Origin: Scatocola faecipullorum
GTDB taxonomy: Bacteria > Pseudomonadota > Alphaproteobacteria > RF32 > CAG-239
Direction: 5' to 3'
Length of the DNA: 19,645 bases
NCBI GenBank assembly: GCA_018714685.1
Contig: DVNC01000054.1
Location: 1-19,645 of the forward strand
Below the pieces are notes generated by a model that was not told where the DNA came from, did not search any database, and saw nothing but the letters and a program-made list of their open reading frames with translations. This document shows positions 1 to 7,016 of the stretch, piece by piece (within the stretch, counting starts at the first letter, position 1; each line of letters begins with the position of its first letter). Made by a program: the position numbers and the translations under genes.

Positions 1-126
1 GTTGGAAAAAGCTGTCCCGACTTCAGGAAAGATCTAAAACCTCTTATCCTGTTTCGCGGCAGCAGCGGTTAGTCCAATGATGATATCTTTGAGCAATAAG
101 ATGAAGGTTTGGACTTCCGCTTTAAG
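1..126. other. Unassigned stretch at window edge
   Basis: No gene is recognised here. Plus-strand frame 1 is open from base 1 to a TAG at 70-72, and frame 3 to a TGA at 78-80. Either could be the last 23-25 codons of a plus-strand gene entering from the left, and a hairpin follows at 127-156, which would fit. Neither peptide is recognisable. The rest, up to thrS at 262, holds only the two hairpins. Confidence 0.3.
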
Positions 127-156
127 AAACCCCGCCGTTTTCATCCGGCGGGGTTT
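127..156. terminator. GC-rich hairpin, probable terminator
   Basis: An 11-bp perfect stem (127-137 paired with 146-156) of the form AAACCCCGCCG / CGGCGGGGTTT encloses an 8-base loop. It is followed by AAAA on plus and lacks a long T run on either strand beyond the TTT of its own arm. It could end a plus-strand gene entering from the left, or back up the thrS terminator beside it. Confidence 0.6.
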
Positions 157-157
157 A

Positions 158-187
158 AAAAAGGAGTTCTTGACAGAACTCCTTTTT
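158..187. terminator. Bidirectional terminator after thrS
   Basis: A perfect stem AAAAAGGAGTTCT (158-170) pairs with AGAACTCCTTTTT (175-187) around a TGAC loop. The A and T tracts make it work on both strands. It lies about 75 bp past the thrS stop codon and is the natural end of the minus-strand thrS transcript. Confidence 0.8.
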
Positions 188-261
188 GACATCTAAAGCT
201 TGGTTGAATACCATAAACTTTATATATTTGGCACAGCGCCCGGCAAATATCCCTGCGGCCG

Positions 262-2193
262 CTATTCGTGTAGATGCGGCATTTGCGCTTCTTCTGCCAG
301 AGCGGCAATAAAATCATCAAGTTTGATAATTTCCTGCCTTTCAGAGCCCAGGCGGCGAACCGCAACGGTGCCGTTTTCTTTTTCTTTGGCGCCGACAACG
401 GCAATAACCGGAATCTTTGCCAGAGAATGTTCACGAACCTTATAGTTGATTTTCTCGTTCCGCAAATCGGTTTTGGCATACAGGCCGGCTTTGCGCAGCT
501 TGTCGGCAACTTCTTCGGCATAACCGTCAAACTCGCTGACAATCGGGCAGACCACAACCTGTTCCGGCGACAGCCACAGCGGCAGCTTGCCGGCATGGTT
601 CTCAATCAAAATGCCGAGAAAACGTTCAATTGAACCGAACAAAGCGCGGTGCAACATAACCGGCTGGTGTTTTTCACCGTCTTCGCCGATATATGAAATG
701 TCAAAACGCTGCGGCAGGTTCATATCCATTTGTACGGTACCGCACTGCCATTCGCGGCCGATTGCATCACGCAGAATGAATTCCAGCTTCGGACCGTAAA
801 AAGCGCCTTCGCCTTCATTGATTTCATAAGCATAACCATTGTGTTCCAGAGCATTGGCCAAAGCTTTTTCGGAAATGTCCCAGATCTCGTCGGAACCGAT
901 GCGGTAAATGCTGTCCGGTCGGGTTGAAAGATAAATTTTAACATCTTCAAAACCGAAGTCTTTGTAAATGTCTAAAATCAGCTTGATGGTTTTGACACAT
1001 TCTTCTTCCATTTGCTCCGGCGTGCAGAAAATATGTGCATCGTCCTGAGTAAATTCGCGAACGCGCATCAGCCCCATCAATGAGCCGGAAGCCTCGTAAC
1101 GGTTGACCATGCCGAACTCGGCCACGCGCAACGGCAGGTCGCGGTAAGACTTAATGCCCTGTTTGTAAACCAGCAGGCCGCCCGGGCAGTTCATCGGCTT
1201 AACGCAGAATTGTTTGCCGTCTTCGGTCTTGCCGGAATAGTTATGAGCGCCGTACTTGTCCCAGTGGCCGGAAATCTCCCACAGCACGCGATCCATAATC
1301 CGCGGCGTGGCAATTTCTATATAGCCGTTGTGCTCTTGCCGGTTGCGCATATATTCAATCAGCTTGCGGTAAATCTTATAACCCTTGTCGTGCCAGAAAA
1401 CCGCTCCCGGAGCATATTCCGGCTCAAAATGGAACAAATCCATTTCCTTGCCGAGTTTGCGGTGATCGCGCTTTTCGGCTTCTTCCAGCATTTCCAGATA
1501 GGCCTTAAGGTCTTTTTTGTCGGCCCAGGCCGTGGCATAAATACGTTGCAGCATTTCTTTGCTTGAATCGCCGCGCCAATAAGCGCCGGCAACTTTCATC
1601 AGCTTGAAAGCATCGCCGATTTTGCCGGTTGAGGGAACGTGAGGCCCGCGGCAAAGATCGGTAAAGTCGCCCTGACGATACAGCGAGATAATCTCGCCTT
1701 CCGGCAGGTCACTGATGATTTCAGCTTTGTAATGTTCGCCTTTGTTGTTAAAAAATTTAATGGCATCTTCGCGGGGCATGACAATGCGCTCAAGCTTCTC
1801 GTCGCGTTTGACGATTTCATGCATCTTTGCCTCGATTTTTTCAAAATCTTCCGTCGTAAACGGCTCTTTGCGGGCAAAGTCATAATAAAAACCGTTTTCG
1901 ATAGCCGGCCCGATGGTAACCTGGACGTCCGGCCACAGTTCTTTAACCGCCTGCGCCATAACGTGCGAACAGCTGTGGCGCAAGATGTGTAAACCCTCTT
2001 TATCCTTGCCGGTGATGATAGTCACGGTTGCGTCGGTAGTGATAGGAGTGCTTAAGTCTTGTGTTTTGCCGTTTACTGTAATAGCTAAAGCCGCCTTGGC
2101 CAAACCTGCACTAATCTTATTCGCGATGTCAAATCCGTTGACCCCGCTTTCCATCTCTAAAACACTTCCGTCAGGAAGTTTAATCGCAACCAT
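262..2193 (-). CDS. thrS: Threonine--tRNA ligase
   Basis: Threonyl-tRNA synthetase, which charges tRNA-Thr in the cytoplasm; 643 residues, the usual full length. In order: an N-terminal TGS domain (about 1-62); the editing domain with H73 and H77 of HSCSH plus C181 and H185 of DLCRGPH; a class II catalytic core with the zinc ligands C336 (MNCPGG), H387 (DDAHIF) and H515 (MLHRALFGS); motif 3 arginine in SIERF near 524; and a C-terminal anticodon-binding domain from about 545. The ATG is preceded by AAAGGA about 8 bases upstream. It lies 62 bp downstream of the glycosyltransferase gene on the same strand, so the two may be co-transcribed. Two hairpins follow the stop. The editing and catalytic residues are all present, so it should be active. 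Confidence 0.98.
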   Translation of the reverse strand: MVAIKLPDGSVLEMESGVNGFDIANKISAGLAKAALAITVNGKTQDLSTPITTDATVTIITGKDKEGLHILRHSCSHVMAQAVKELWPDVQVTIGPAIENGFYYDFARKEPFTTEDFEKIEAKMHEIVKRDEKLERIVMPREDAIKFFNNKGEHYKAEIISDLPEGEIISLYRQGDFTDLCRGPHVPSTGKIGDAFKLMKVAGAYWRGDSSKEMLQRIYATAWADKKDLKAYLEMLEEAEKRDHRKLGKEMDLFHFEPEYAPGAVFWHDKGYKIYRKLIEYMRNRQEHNGYIEIATPRIMDRVLWEISGHWDKYGAHNYSGKTEDGKQFCVKPMNCPGGLLVYKQGIKSYRDLPLRVAEFGMVNRYEASGSLMGLMRVREFTQDDAHIFCTPEQMEEECVKTIKLILDIYKDFGFEDVKIYLSTRPDSIYRIGSDEIWDISEKALANALEHNGYAYEINEGEGAFYGPKLEFILRDAIGREWQCGTVQMDMNLPQRFDISYIGEDGEKHQPVMLHRALFGSIERFLGILIENHAGKLPLWLSPEQVVVCPIVSEFDGYAEEVADKLRKAGLYAKTDLRNEKINYKVREHSLAKIPVIAVVGAKEKENGTVAVRRLGSERQEIIKLDDFIAALAEEAQMPHLHE

Positions 2194-2255
2194 GTCAAAT
2201 TCCTTTGTTAATTTAGTTTATTATTTCTGCTGACGCCGGATTGCTCCGAGTCAAC

Positions 2256-3410
2256 TTATTGATTATTGAGCAGTTCTTTATAAACTGCAACAGTTTTTTC
2301 GCACATAATGTCTTTGGTAAAGTTATCATGCACGTTTTTGATTCCCGCTTTGGCGATTTTTCTCACTTCGTCGGGAGACAAGTCCAGCGCCCAGTCGATG
2401 GCTTCGGCCAAAGACGCCGGATTATTGCTGTAAAAAAACTTTCCGGTAACGCCGTCGGTAATCGTGTCCAGCGAACCGCCGATGTTTGAGGCTACCACGA
2501 CTTTCCCCATCGCCTGCCCCTCAATTGAAATGCGGCCGAACGCCTCCGGCTCAATGGCCGTTGACAGAACCACGTTTGATACCATCATCAGCGCCGAAAC
2601 GTCGGATGTTTGACCGTAGAAGGCAACCGACCCTTCCAGATGATATTTTTTAACCAGTTCGCGCAGATATTCGGAGTATTTGACCCGGCCCTGATCCGGC
2701 CCCACAATCAGACAGTAAAAATCTTTGTGTTTGAGCAAAGACAAAGCTTCAATCAGCAAATGCTGGCCTTTCCAGTTGGTCAGCCGGCCGATAAGCAGCA
2801 AAACGGGTTTGTCTTCCGGAATGTTATATTCTTTAACGGTTTTGATAATCCGCTCCTGCGAAACCGTATCCGGATTAAACTTTTCAATATCCACACAGCG
2901 GTGGACCAGCCGGATTTTTCCTTCGGCGATTTTATAGTTGCCGAGAATATGCTTTTTAATATGCTCGGAAATGGCAATAACCCGCTCCCCGTATGTCATA
3001 ATGCGGTTATACAGCTTTTTAATGCCCCAGGGGCCGAGGCCGTAGGTTCCGTGAAAAGTCGTCATAAAATGAACGCCGGCGCGTTTGGCTGCCCAATAAG
3101 CGCTCCAGGCCGGCGCACGGGAACGGGCATGAACGATGTTAATGCCGTTGTCACGGATAAACTGTTCCAGCTTTTTGGCGTTAGCCCGCATTTTGAAAAT
3201 ATTTTTGCTTTTCAGCGGCAGGGTGAGATGCGGCACTTTGGCCTTTTCCAAATCATAAACCATACGTCCGCCTTGCGAGGCGACAAAATTTTTAATTCCG
3301 TGCTGCTGCATGTAAGTGGCGATTTCTACCGTGCCGCGCTCAACGCCGCCCATTTCCAGCTCCGGCAGAACTTGTAACACGACCGGAGAATTTTCTTTGC
3401 TATTTGACAT
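2256..3410 (-). CDS. Glycosyltransferase family 4 (GT-B fold)
   Basis: A 384-residue retaining glycosyltransferase of the GT4/GT-B type, which transfers a sugar from a nucleotide-sugar donor. The N-terminal acceptor half has the glycine-rich ELEMGGVERGTVEIA (about 17-31). The C-terminal donor half begins at GRLTNWKGQ (R209, K214, typical donor-phosphate contacts). It carries the family E-x7-E motif at E289-E297 in EPEAFGRISIE, followed by the usual GKVVVASNIGG. There is no signal peptide or clear membrane helix. Close relatives usually act in lipopolysaccharide or other surface-glycan assembly at the inner face of the inner membrane, but the acceptor cannot be read from sequence. The ATG has only a distant GAGGA (13 bases away). 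It is divergent from the hydrolase with a 48-bp gap, and upstream of thrS. Confidence 0.9.
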   Translation of the reverse strand: MSNSKENSPVVLQVLPELEMGGVERGTVEIATYMQQHGIKNFVASQGGRMVYDLEKAKVPHLTLPLKSKNIFKMRANAKKLEQFIRDNGINIVHARSRAPAWSAYWAAKRAGVHFMTTFHGTYGLGPWGIKKLYNRIMTYGERVIAISEHIKKHILGNYKIAEGKIRLVHRCVDIEKFNPDTVSQERIIKTVKEYNIPEDKPVLLLIGRLTNWKGQHLLIEALSLLKHKDFYCLIVGPDQGRVKYSEYLRELVKKYHLEGSVAFYGQTSDVSALMMVSNVVLSTAIEPEAFGRISIEGQAMGKVVVASNIGGSLDTITDGVTGKFFYSNNPASLAEAIDWALDLSPDEVRKIAKAGIKNVHDNFTKDIMCEKTVAVYKELLNNQ

Positions 3411-3458
3411 TTTATTGCTACAATCCTCGAAAATGATAAATCAGGGAGTGCTCGTCAG

Positions 3459-4217
3459 ATGACCGATTACACATTTAAGTCAAACTTTACAACGAAAATT
3501 GATTTCCGCCAAGCAAAAACACCAAAAACTAACAGCCTGACCGTGGTTTATATCCACGGACTTTATTCTGACTGCTGGGGCCGCAAACCTGAAAACGTAA
3601 TGGAGTGGTGTGCTGCCAACGGTGTGAACTTTTTTCGCTTTGAACTGGCCGGGCACGGTTCCGATTCGGCCCGCTATGAAGAAACGGACGTAAACATCTG
3701 GAAAGCGCAGCTGCTGGAAGTGATTGACGATATTGTCAAAACCGACGTTATTCTGGCCGGATCGTCGTTGGGTGGCTGGCTGAGTCTGCTGGCGGCCTTG
3801 GAACGCCCCGAAAAAGTCAAAGGTGTGCTGGGACTGGCTGCCGCACCCGATTTTACCGCAGATTTGGAAACTTATATTTTTACGCCGGAACAAAAGGAAA
3901 AATTATACGGTGAGGGGCGTCTGGAGTTTGTGAATGCTGATTTTACTTATGTTTTTACCAGAACATTGTTTGAAACCGGCCGGCAGAATATGCTGCTGAA
4001 CCGGAGCTTGCCGATTAAATGTCCGGTTCATCTGATACAGGGACAAAAAGATGCCAGCCTTGACCCGAAAAAAGCGTTGAATATCGCCAAATGTTTGGAA
4101 TCGTCGGAAGTCGTTGTCAAATTGCTGAAAGACAGCAACCATCGGCTGGGCAAAGACGAAGATTTGGCTGAAGCCCGCTATTCTCTTGAAGCTCTTGTTT
4201 CCCGCGCCGGAAAGTAG
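3459..4217 (+). CDS. Alpha/beta-fold hydrolase
   Basis: A 252-residue serine hydrolase with the full alpha/beta-hydrolase signature. It has the oxyanion-hole HG in VYIHGLYSD (about 33-34), the nucleophile elbow G-S-S-L-G with Ser103 in AGSSLGGW, the acid Asp198 in QGQKDAS, and His228 in DSNHRLG. The single-domain layout resembles ABHD10-like thioesterases and carboxylesterases, but the substrate cannot be inferred. There is no signal peptide, so it is cytoplasmic. GGGAG lies about 10 bases before the ATG. It is transcribed away from the glycosyltransferase. Its stop is 11 bp from the stop of a decayed minus-strand membrane-protein gene, so the two converge. Confidence 0.88.
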   Translation: MTDYTFKSNFTTKIDFRQAKTPKTNSLTVVYIHGLYSDCWGRKPENVMEWCAANGVNFFRFELAGHGSDSARYEETDVNIWKAQLLEVIDDIVKTDVILAGSSLGGWLSLLAALERPEKVKGVLGLAAAPDFTADLETYIFTPEQKEKLYGEGRLEFVNADFTYVFTRTLFETGRQNMLLNRSLPIKCPVHLIQGQKDASLDPKKALNIAKCLESSEVVVKLLKDSNHRLGKDEDLAEARYSLEALVSRAGK

Positions 4218-4228
4218 CCCTCCCGCCG

Positions 4229-4333
4229 TTAAATCGGGGCAGAAGACTGGTAGATAACGATAATTGCATCTGCCACGGTGTAGATGATTGGGATGAGCAG
4301 CAAGCTGAATGAAAAAAACGGCTGCGTCTTAAT
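4229..4333 (-). pseudogene. 3' remnant of small membrane-protein gene
   Basis: On the minus strand this reads 34 codons plus TAA, beginning IKTQPFFSFSLLLIPIIY and ending in a hydrophobic tail, with no start codon and a stop just upstream. Its start matches the C-terminus of the intact membrane protein encoded at 5331-5636: PFFSFSLLLIPIIY against PCFSFFLSVLPIVY, with the DNA nearly identical over the CCG..TTTTTCATTC stretch. Immediately upstream is the same 91-bp leader that precedes the intact gene. The simplest reading is a second copy of that gene that lost roughly 200 bp of its middle between A-rich tracts. Homology is by eye over a short length. Confidence 0.55.
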
Positions 4334-4339
4334 TTTTTA

Positions 4340-4430
4340 TCTGGTTGTTTGTGTAATATATACACAACTTAAAATAAAAGTCATAAAAAGTAAAGCCCAT
4401 AATTCGAACAAGCCGCAAAGTGCTCTTTGG
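4340..4430. repeat. 91-bp direct repeat, copy 1
   Basis: From TCTGGTTGTTTGT to GTGCTCTTTGG this matches 5648-5738 at 84 of 91 positions by hand count with no gaps; the last 40 bases are identical. The differences cluster in two AT-rich patches. It lies just downstream of the transpeptidase-like gene and upstream of the membrane-protein remnant, in the same orientation as copy 2. Confidence 0.9.
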
Positions 4431-4451
4431 ATTATGTAAATTATGGGCTTT
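4392..4451 (-). terminator. Long-loop hairpin after transpeptidase-like gene
   Basis: Perfect 13-bp inverted repeat AAAGCCCATAATT (4392-4404) and AATTATGGGCTTT (4439-4451) with a 34-base spacer. Read on the minus strand it starts about 10 bases after the gene's stop codon and is followed by ACTTTTT, so it may terminate that transcript. One arm lies inside repeat copy 1 and the other just outside it. Copy 2 of the repeat has no matching second arm. Confidence 0.55.
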
Positions 4452-4461
4452 CCGTTAAGAG

Positions 4462-5178
4462 CTACCAGCACTCTTCGTCGTATTTGACGTTCATAATCAA
4501 ATCATCATCATATCGGGAAAAGTCTTTATAAAAATCTTCCATTCCGTCAGCAAGGTCAATACAGCCGGCAGAACCTAACTCTTTTCCGCCGTGAGCATAC
4601 ATATCGGTCCGTCCTTTAGTATCGGTATCCTCTGCCGGCTCAAGCTTAATTCGACTGTTGCCCCAAGCTGCAGGTTTATTTTTCCACGAATTAAAATGTA
4701 ATTTATCTCTCCAAGTTAAGTCTTCTGAACGGTAGTGTTGCCCACTGCCTTTTCTTAAAATCCATTTTCCCTCGGGAATAGGGCCGTGATCTGTAATTTC
4801 AGTATCCGTACGGCATTGATAGCCTTTTTTTCCGGACATTGCTGGCCAAGATTTTTTCTTTTGACCGTCCTCGTGCCAAGATACCTCTTTTCCGTTAAAT
4901 TGTAAATACGCCGGTTTATGTCGCTTAAGCTCATTATTTATGGCTGTTTCGGTCTCTCCTTGAGGTTTCATTACCCGATCTTGTTTTAAGTTGCTTTTCC
5001 GCTGATAGATACTTATCCCTTTAAACATGTCATTGTCGGTAATTGGTGTCATGCCCCATTCGGGTTCTTGATAGCAGCCGAATCTTTTTAAGTTCTGTTT
5101 GACGGATAAAACATCATCGGCATCAATATCGGCAGTTGTTTCTGAAACTTCTTTTTTTAATTTAAGAGGTGTAAACAT
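4462..5178 (-). CDS. PG-binding + L,D-transpeptidase-like (Tlde1/DUF2778) protein
   Basis: 238 residues in two parts. Residues about 18-84 resemble the peptidoglycan-binding domain common in alphaproteobacteria (VLSVKQNLKRFGCY, MFKGISIYQ, VMKPQGETETAIN). Residues about 90-238 fit the DUF2778/Tlde1 group of the L,D-transpeptidase fold: LQFNGKEVSW, HGPIPEGKW, WGNSRIKLEP, R190, and a catalytic-type His196 and Cys206 in MYAHGG and GSAGCIDL. Known Tlde1 proteins are antibacterial type VI effectors that cut or exchange peptidoglycan cross-links in the periplasm. Here neither a signal peptide nor a membrane helix is visible, which suits export by a specialised system, but no secretion gene is in the window. 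The ATG has AAAGGA about 6 bases upstream. It lies in an AT-rich module between two direct repeats. A housekeeping cell-wall role remains possible. Confidence 0.75.
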   Translation of the reverse strand: MFTPLKLKKEVSETTADIDADDVLSVKQNLKRFGCYQEPEWGMTPITDNDMFKGISIYQRKSNLKQDRVMKPQGETETAINNELKRHKPAYLQFNGKEVSWHEDGQKKKSWPAMSGKKGYQCRTDTEITDHGPIPEGKWILRKGSGQHYRSEDLTWRDKLHFNSWKNKPAAWGNSRIKLEPAEDTDTKGRTDMYAHGGKELGSAGCIDLADGMEDFYKDFSRYDDDLIMNVKYDEECW

Positions 5179-5211
5179 GAATATTCCTTTCTTGATTTAT
5201 TTAAAATAAAA

Positions 5212-5235
5212 AAACCGTTGGAAAACCAACGGTTT
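5212..5235 (-). terminator. Terminator after small membrane-protein gene
   Basis: Perfect 10-bp stem AAACCGTTGG / CCAACGGTTT with an AAAA loop. On the minus strand it is followed by a run of eight T, then ATTTT. It separates the membrane-protein gene at 5331-5636 from the transpeptidase-like gene at 5178, so the latter probably starts from its own promoter in the AT-rich 33 bp between hairpin and ATG, or depends on read-through. Confidence 0.85.
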
Positions 5236-5330
5236 GAATAAGCCAGTGAATGGATGCAAATATCCTAAGTGGCATTTATATTGTTAATGCAAATAAAATT
5301 AAAAGTCAAGGAAAACTATCCTAAATATTG

Positions 5331-5636
5331 TCAGAAGATATCAAAAATAAAGATAACAAAGATAAAATATACAATAGGCAATACAGACAGAAAGAATGAA
5401 AAACACGGAAATCGATTTAATTTTTTTATTGAAAACAATAAAATAAAAAAACAAGCGGCAAGCGTCAGACAATGAAAACCCATATAAACTTCCCGGGCAT
5501 GCTCAAAGCTGCTTTCCGCCAATATTTTGGCAGCTCCGCCGCTGTAATACACATAAAACGACCTGAGAAAGGCATATAAAATATAAATATTGGCTAAAAA
5601 CAGAGGTGTAAATAAAACATATTTAATCGTTTTCAT
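5331..5636 (-). CDS. Small three-helix membrane protein, unknown function
   Basis: 101 residues from the ATG of MKTIKYVLF. Three hydrophobic segments at about 6-27, 52-70 and 77-99 predict an inner-membrane protein with a short polar loop (residues 32-50). No family is recognised. The frame is also open upstream, to an ATG at 5708 and a TTG at 5726, but that stretch is the 91-bp direct repeat. No candidate start has a good ribosome-binding site, so the start is uncertain. It precedes the transpeptidase-like gene on the same strand, with a terminator between. A decayed copy of its 3' end lies on the other side of that gene. The pairing suggests an immunity or accessory protein for that enzyme, but only by context. 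Confidence 0.6.
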   Translation of the reverse strand: MKTIKYVLFTPLFLANIYILYAFLRSFYVYYSGGAAKILAESSFEHAREVYMGFHCLTLAACFFILLFSIKKLNRFPCFSFFLSVLPIVYFIFVIFIFDIF

Positions 5637-5647
5637 TATTTTTTTAA

Positions 5648-5738
5648 TCTGGTTGTTTGTACGATATATGCACAACTTAAAATAAAAAGCGTAAAAAGTA
5701 AAGCCCATAATTCGAACAAGCCGCAAAGTGCTCTTTGG
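5648..5738. repeat. 91-bp direct repeat, copy 2
   Basis: Partner of 4340-4430 (84 of 91 identical by hand count). It ends 11 bp from the ATG of the intact small membrane-protein gene, so it forms that gene's upstream region and may carry its promoter. The sequence outside the repeat on its far side (from 5739) is unrelated to that beside copy 1. Confidence 0.9.
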
Positions 5739-5852
5739 TTGTTGTGTCTCTTAAACGAGAGAATTCCGTCTTTCATCGGCCGATACTTGTAATCGCAATT
5801 AGGATAATTATTTAAAACCCTGAATTAAGCAAATAGTTTAGGGATTAAAACC

Positions 5853-7016
5853 ATGCGTTATAAACAGGAAGCAGAGGAACAGGGGCATAGTTGGTTTTGG
5901 CCGGTAATTATCGTTATCGCGCTGATACTCATTTATTATCTCTATGAAAAACAGGCCGGCGGTCTGCATTCCCAAACTCCGGAAAATACAACCGAAACAA
6001 CGCTGCGGGTTGAAGCGCTGAAACCGGGTGACGTGACATTGGACAAGAAATATATCGGCTATATTACACCGATTAACGAAGTGGCTGTTTTGCCTTATAT
6101 TAACGGTTTTCTTGAAAAGGTCACGGTTTCCGGCGGTGAAGAAGTGAAAGCCGGGCAACCGTTGCTAATGATTAAACAGGGAGAATACAAGGCGCAGGTC
6201 GATGCCGCCGAAGCGCAGATTTTGCAGGCCCGGGCAGATTTTGCCAATGCCAAGGTCTATTATGAACGGGTAAAAAAGGTCGGCCCTAAAGCGATGTCGA
6301 AAACCGAATTTGACAATGCCAAGGCCAAATATCTGAGTGCTCAGGCTGCCGTAGCTCAGGCCCGTGCCAATTATAACCTGGCCAAAGTCAATTTTGACTA
6401 TACCGAAATAAATGCGCCGATAGCCGGCATTGTCGGCGAAATGAGCCTGACCCCGGGCGATTATGTGTCTCCCGGCGGACAGCCGCTGTTTACGATAATT
6501 CAATATGATCCCATTCGTGTTGTCTTTTCGATTACCGACAAGGACTATCTTGAAGAGTTGAAAAGCGGTCCGCTTTTTGCCGAGGACAAAATCAAGCTCC
6601 GTCTGGCTGACGGAAAGATTTACAACGCTCTCGGTGATTATCAATATGCCGACAATAAGGTTGACCGCTCCACCAATTCCATTGCTGTTTATGCCGATTT
6701 CCCCAATGCGTCCAAAGCCCTGGTGGCAAATGCCTATGTTGACGTTCTGGTGGAAAAAAATTATCGCAACGTGGTTCTCGTTTCCAAAAAAATCGTTACC
6801 CTTGATGCCGACGGCGACTATGTCTATCTGGTTAACGGCAATAAGCTGCAGAAGAGCAAAGTGGTGATTCTCGGCGAAAAAGGCGGCGATTATGTTTTGC
6901 AGAACAACTTTAAAGCCGGGGACTATCTGGTGTTGGACAAGGTCAGCCCGCAGATTGCCTCCACCAAAATTAAAATCAATGTTGTCGGAAAAACGTCTGC
7001 CGGGGAGAAAGCCTGA
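5853..7016 (+). CDS. RND efflux periplasmic adaptor subunit (HlyD/AcrA family)
   Basis: 387 residues. It bridges the inner-membrane pump and the outer-membrane channel encoded just downstream. A short cytoplasmic N-terminus is followed by a membrane anchor at about 14-30, and no lipobox is seen. The lipoyl/barrel-sandwich half (VLPYINGFLEKVTVSGGEEV, about 79-98) comes next, then an alpha-helical hairpin (about 112-180). The second lipoyl half follows (INAPIAGIVGEMSLTPGDYV, about 186-205), then beta-barrel and membrane-proximal domains. TAGGGA about 9 bases before the ATG is a usable ribosome-binding site. Its TGA overlaps the next ATG by one base (TGATG). No repressor gene is adjacent. The 110 bp upstream show no convincing promoter boxes. 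Confidence 0.95.
   Translation: MRYKQEAEEQGHSWFWPVIIVIALILIYYLYEKQAGGLHSQTPENTTETTLRVEALKPGDVTLDKKYIGYITPINEVAVLPYINGFLEKVTVSGGEEVKAGQPLLMIKQGEYKAQVDAAEAQILQARADFANAKVYYERVKKVGPKAMSKTEFDNAKAKYLSAQAAVAQARANYNLAKVNFDYTEINAPIAGIVGEMSLTPGDYVSPGGQPLFTIIQYDPIRVVFSITDKDYLEELKSGPLFAEDKIKLRLADGKIYNALGDYQYADNKVDRSTNSIAVYADFPNASKALVANAYVDVLVEKNYRNVVLVSKKIVTLDADGDYVYLVNGNKLQKSKVVILGEKGGDYVLQNNFKAGDYLVLDKVSPQIASTKIKINVVGKTSAGEKA

Noticed and set aside
34..144. 36-codon minus-strand frame starting in the hairpin loop at 144, with a hydrophobic middle (FILLLKDIIIGLTAAAA)
   Set aside because: Its start codon is inside the loop of a strong hairpin and there is no ribosome-binding site. The stretch could be chance.
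2194..2255. Leader or attenuator hairpin before thrS (GAC..GGA / TCC..GTC)
   Set aside because: The stem is short and interrupted, and no T-box or threonine-rich leader peptide is visible.
5637..5726. N-terminal extension of the small membrane protein through the 91-bp repeat (TTG at 5726 or ATG at 5708)
   Set aside because: The two repeat copies differ by amino-acid-changing substitutions, the copy-1 frame does not continue into the remnant, and no ribosome-binding site precedes either start. A leader or promoter is more likely.
4340..5738. Insertion sequence or phage attachment sites explaining the direct repeat
   Set aside because: There is no transposase, integrase or terminal inverted repeat, and no tRNA gene nearby. 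Duplication of a gene plus leader explains the pattern better.
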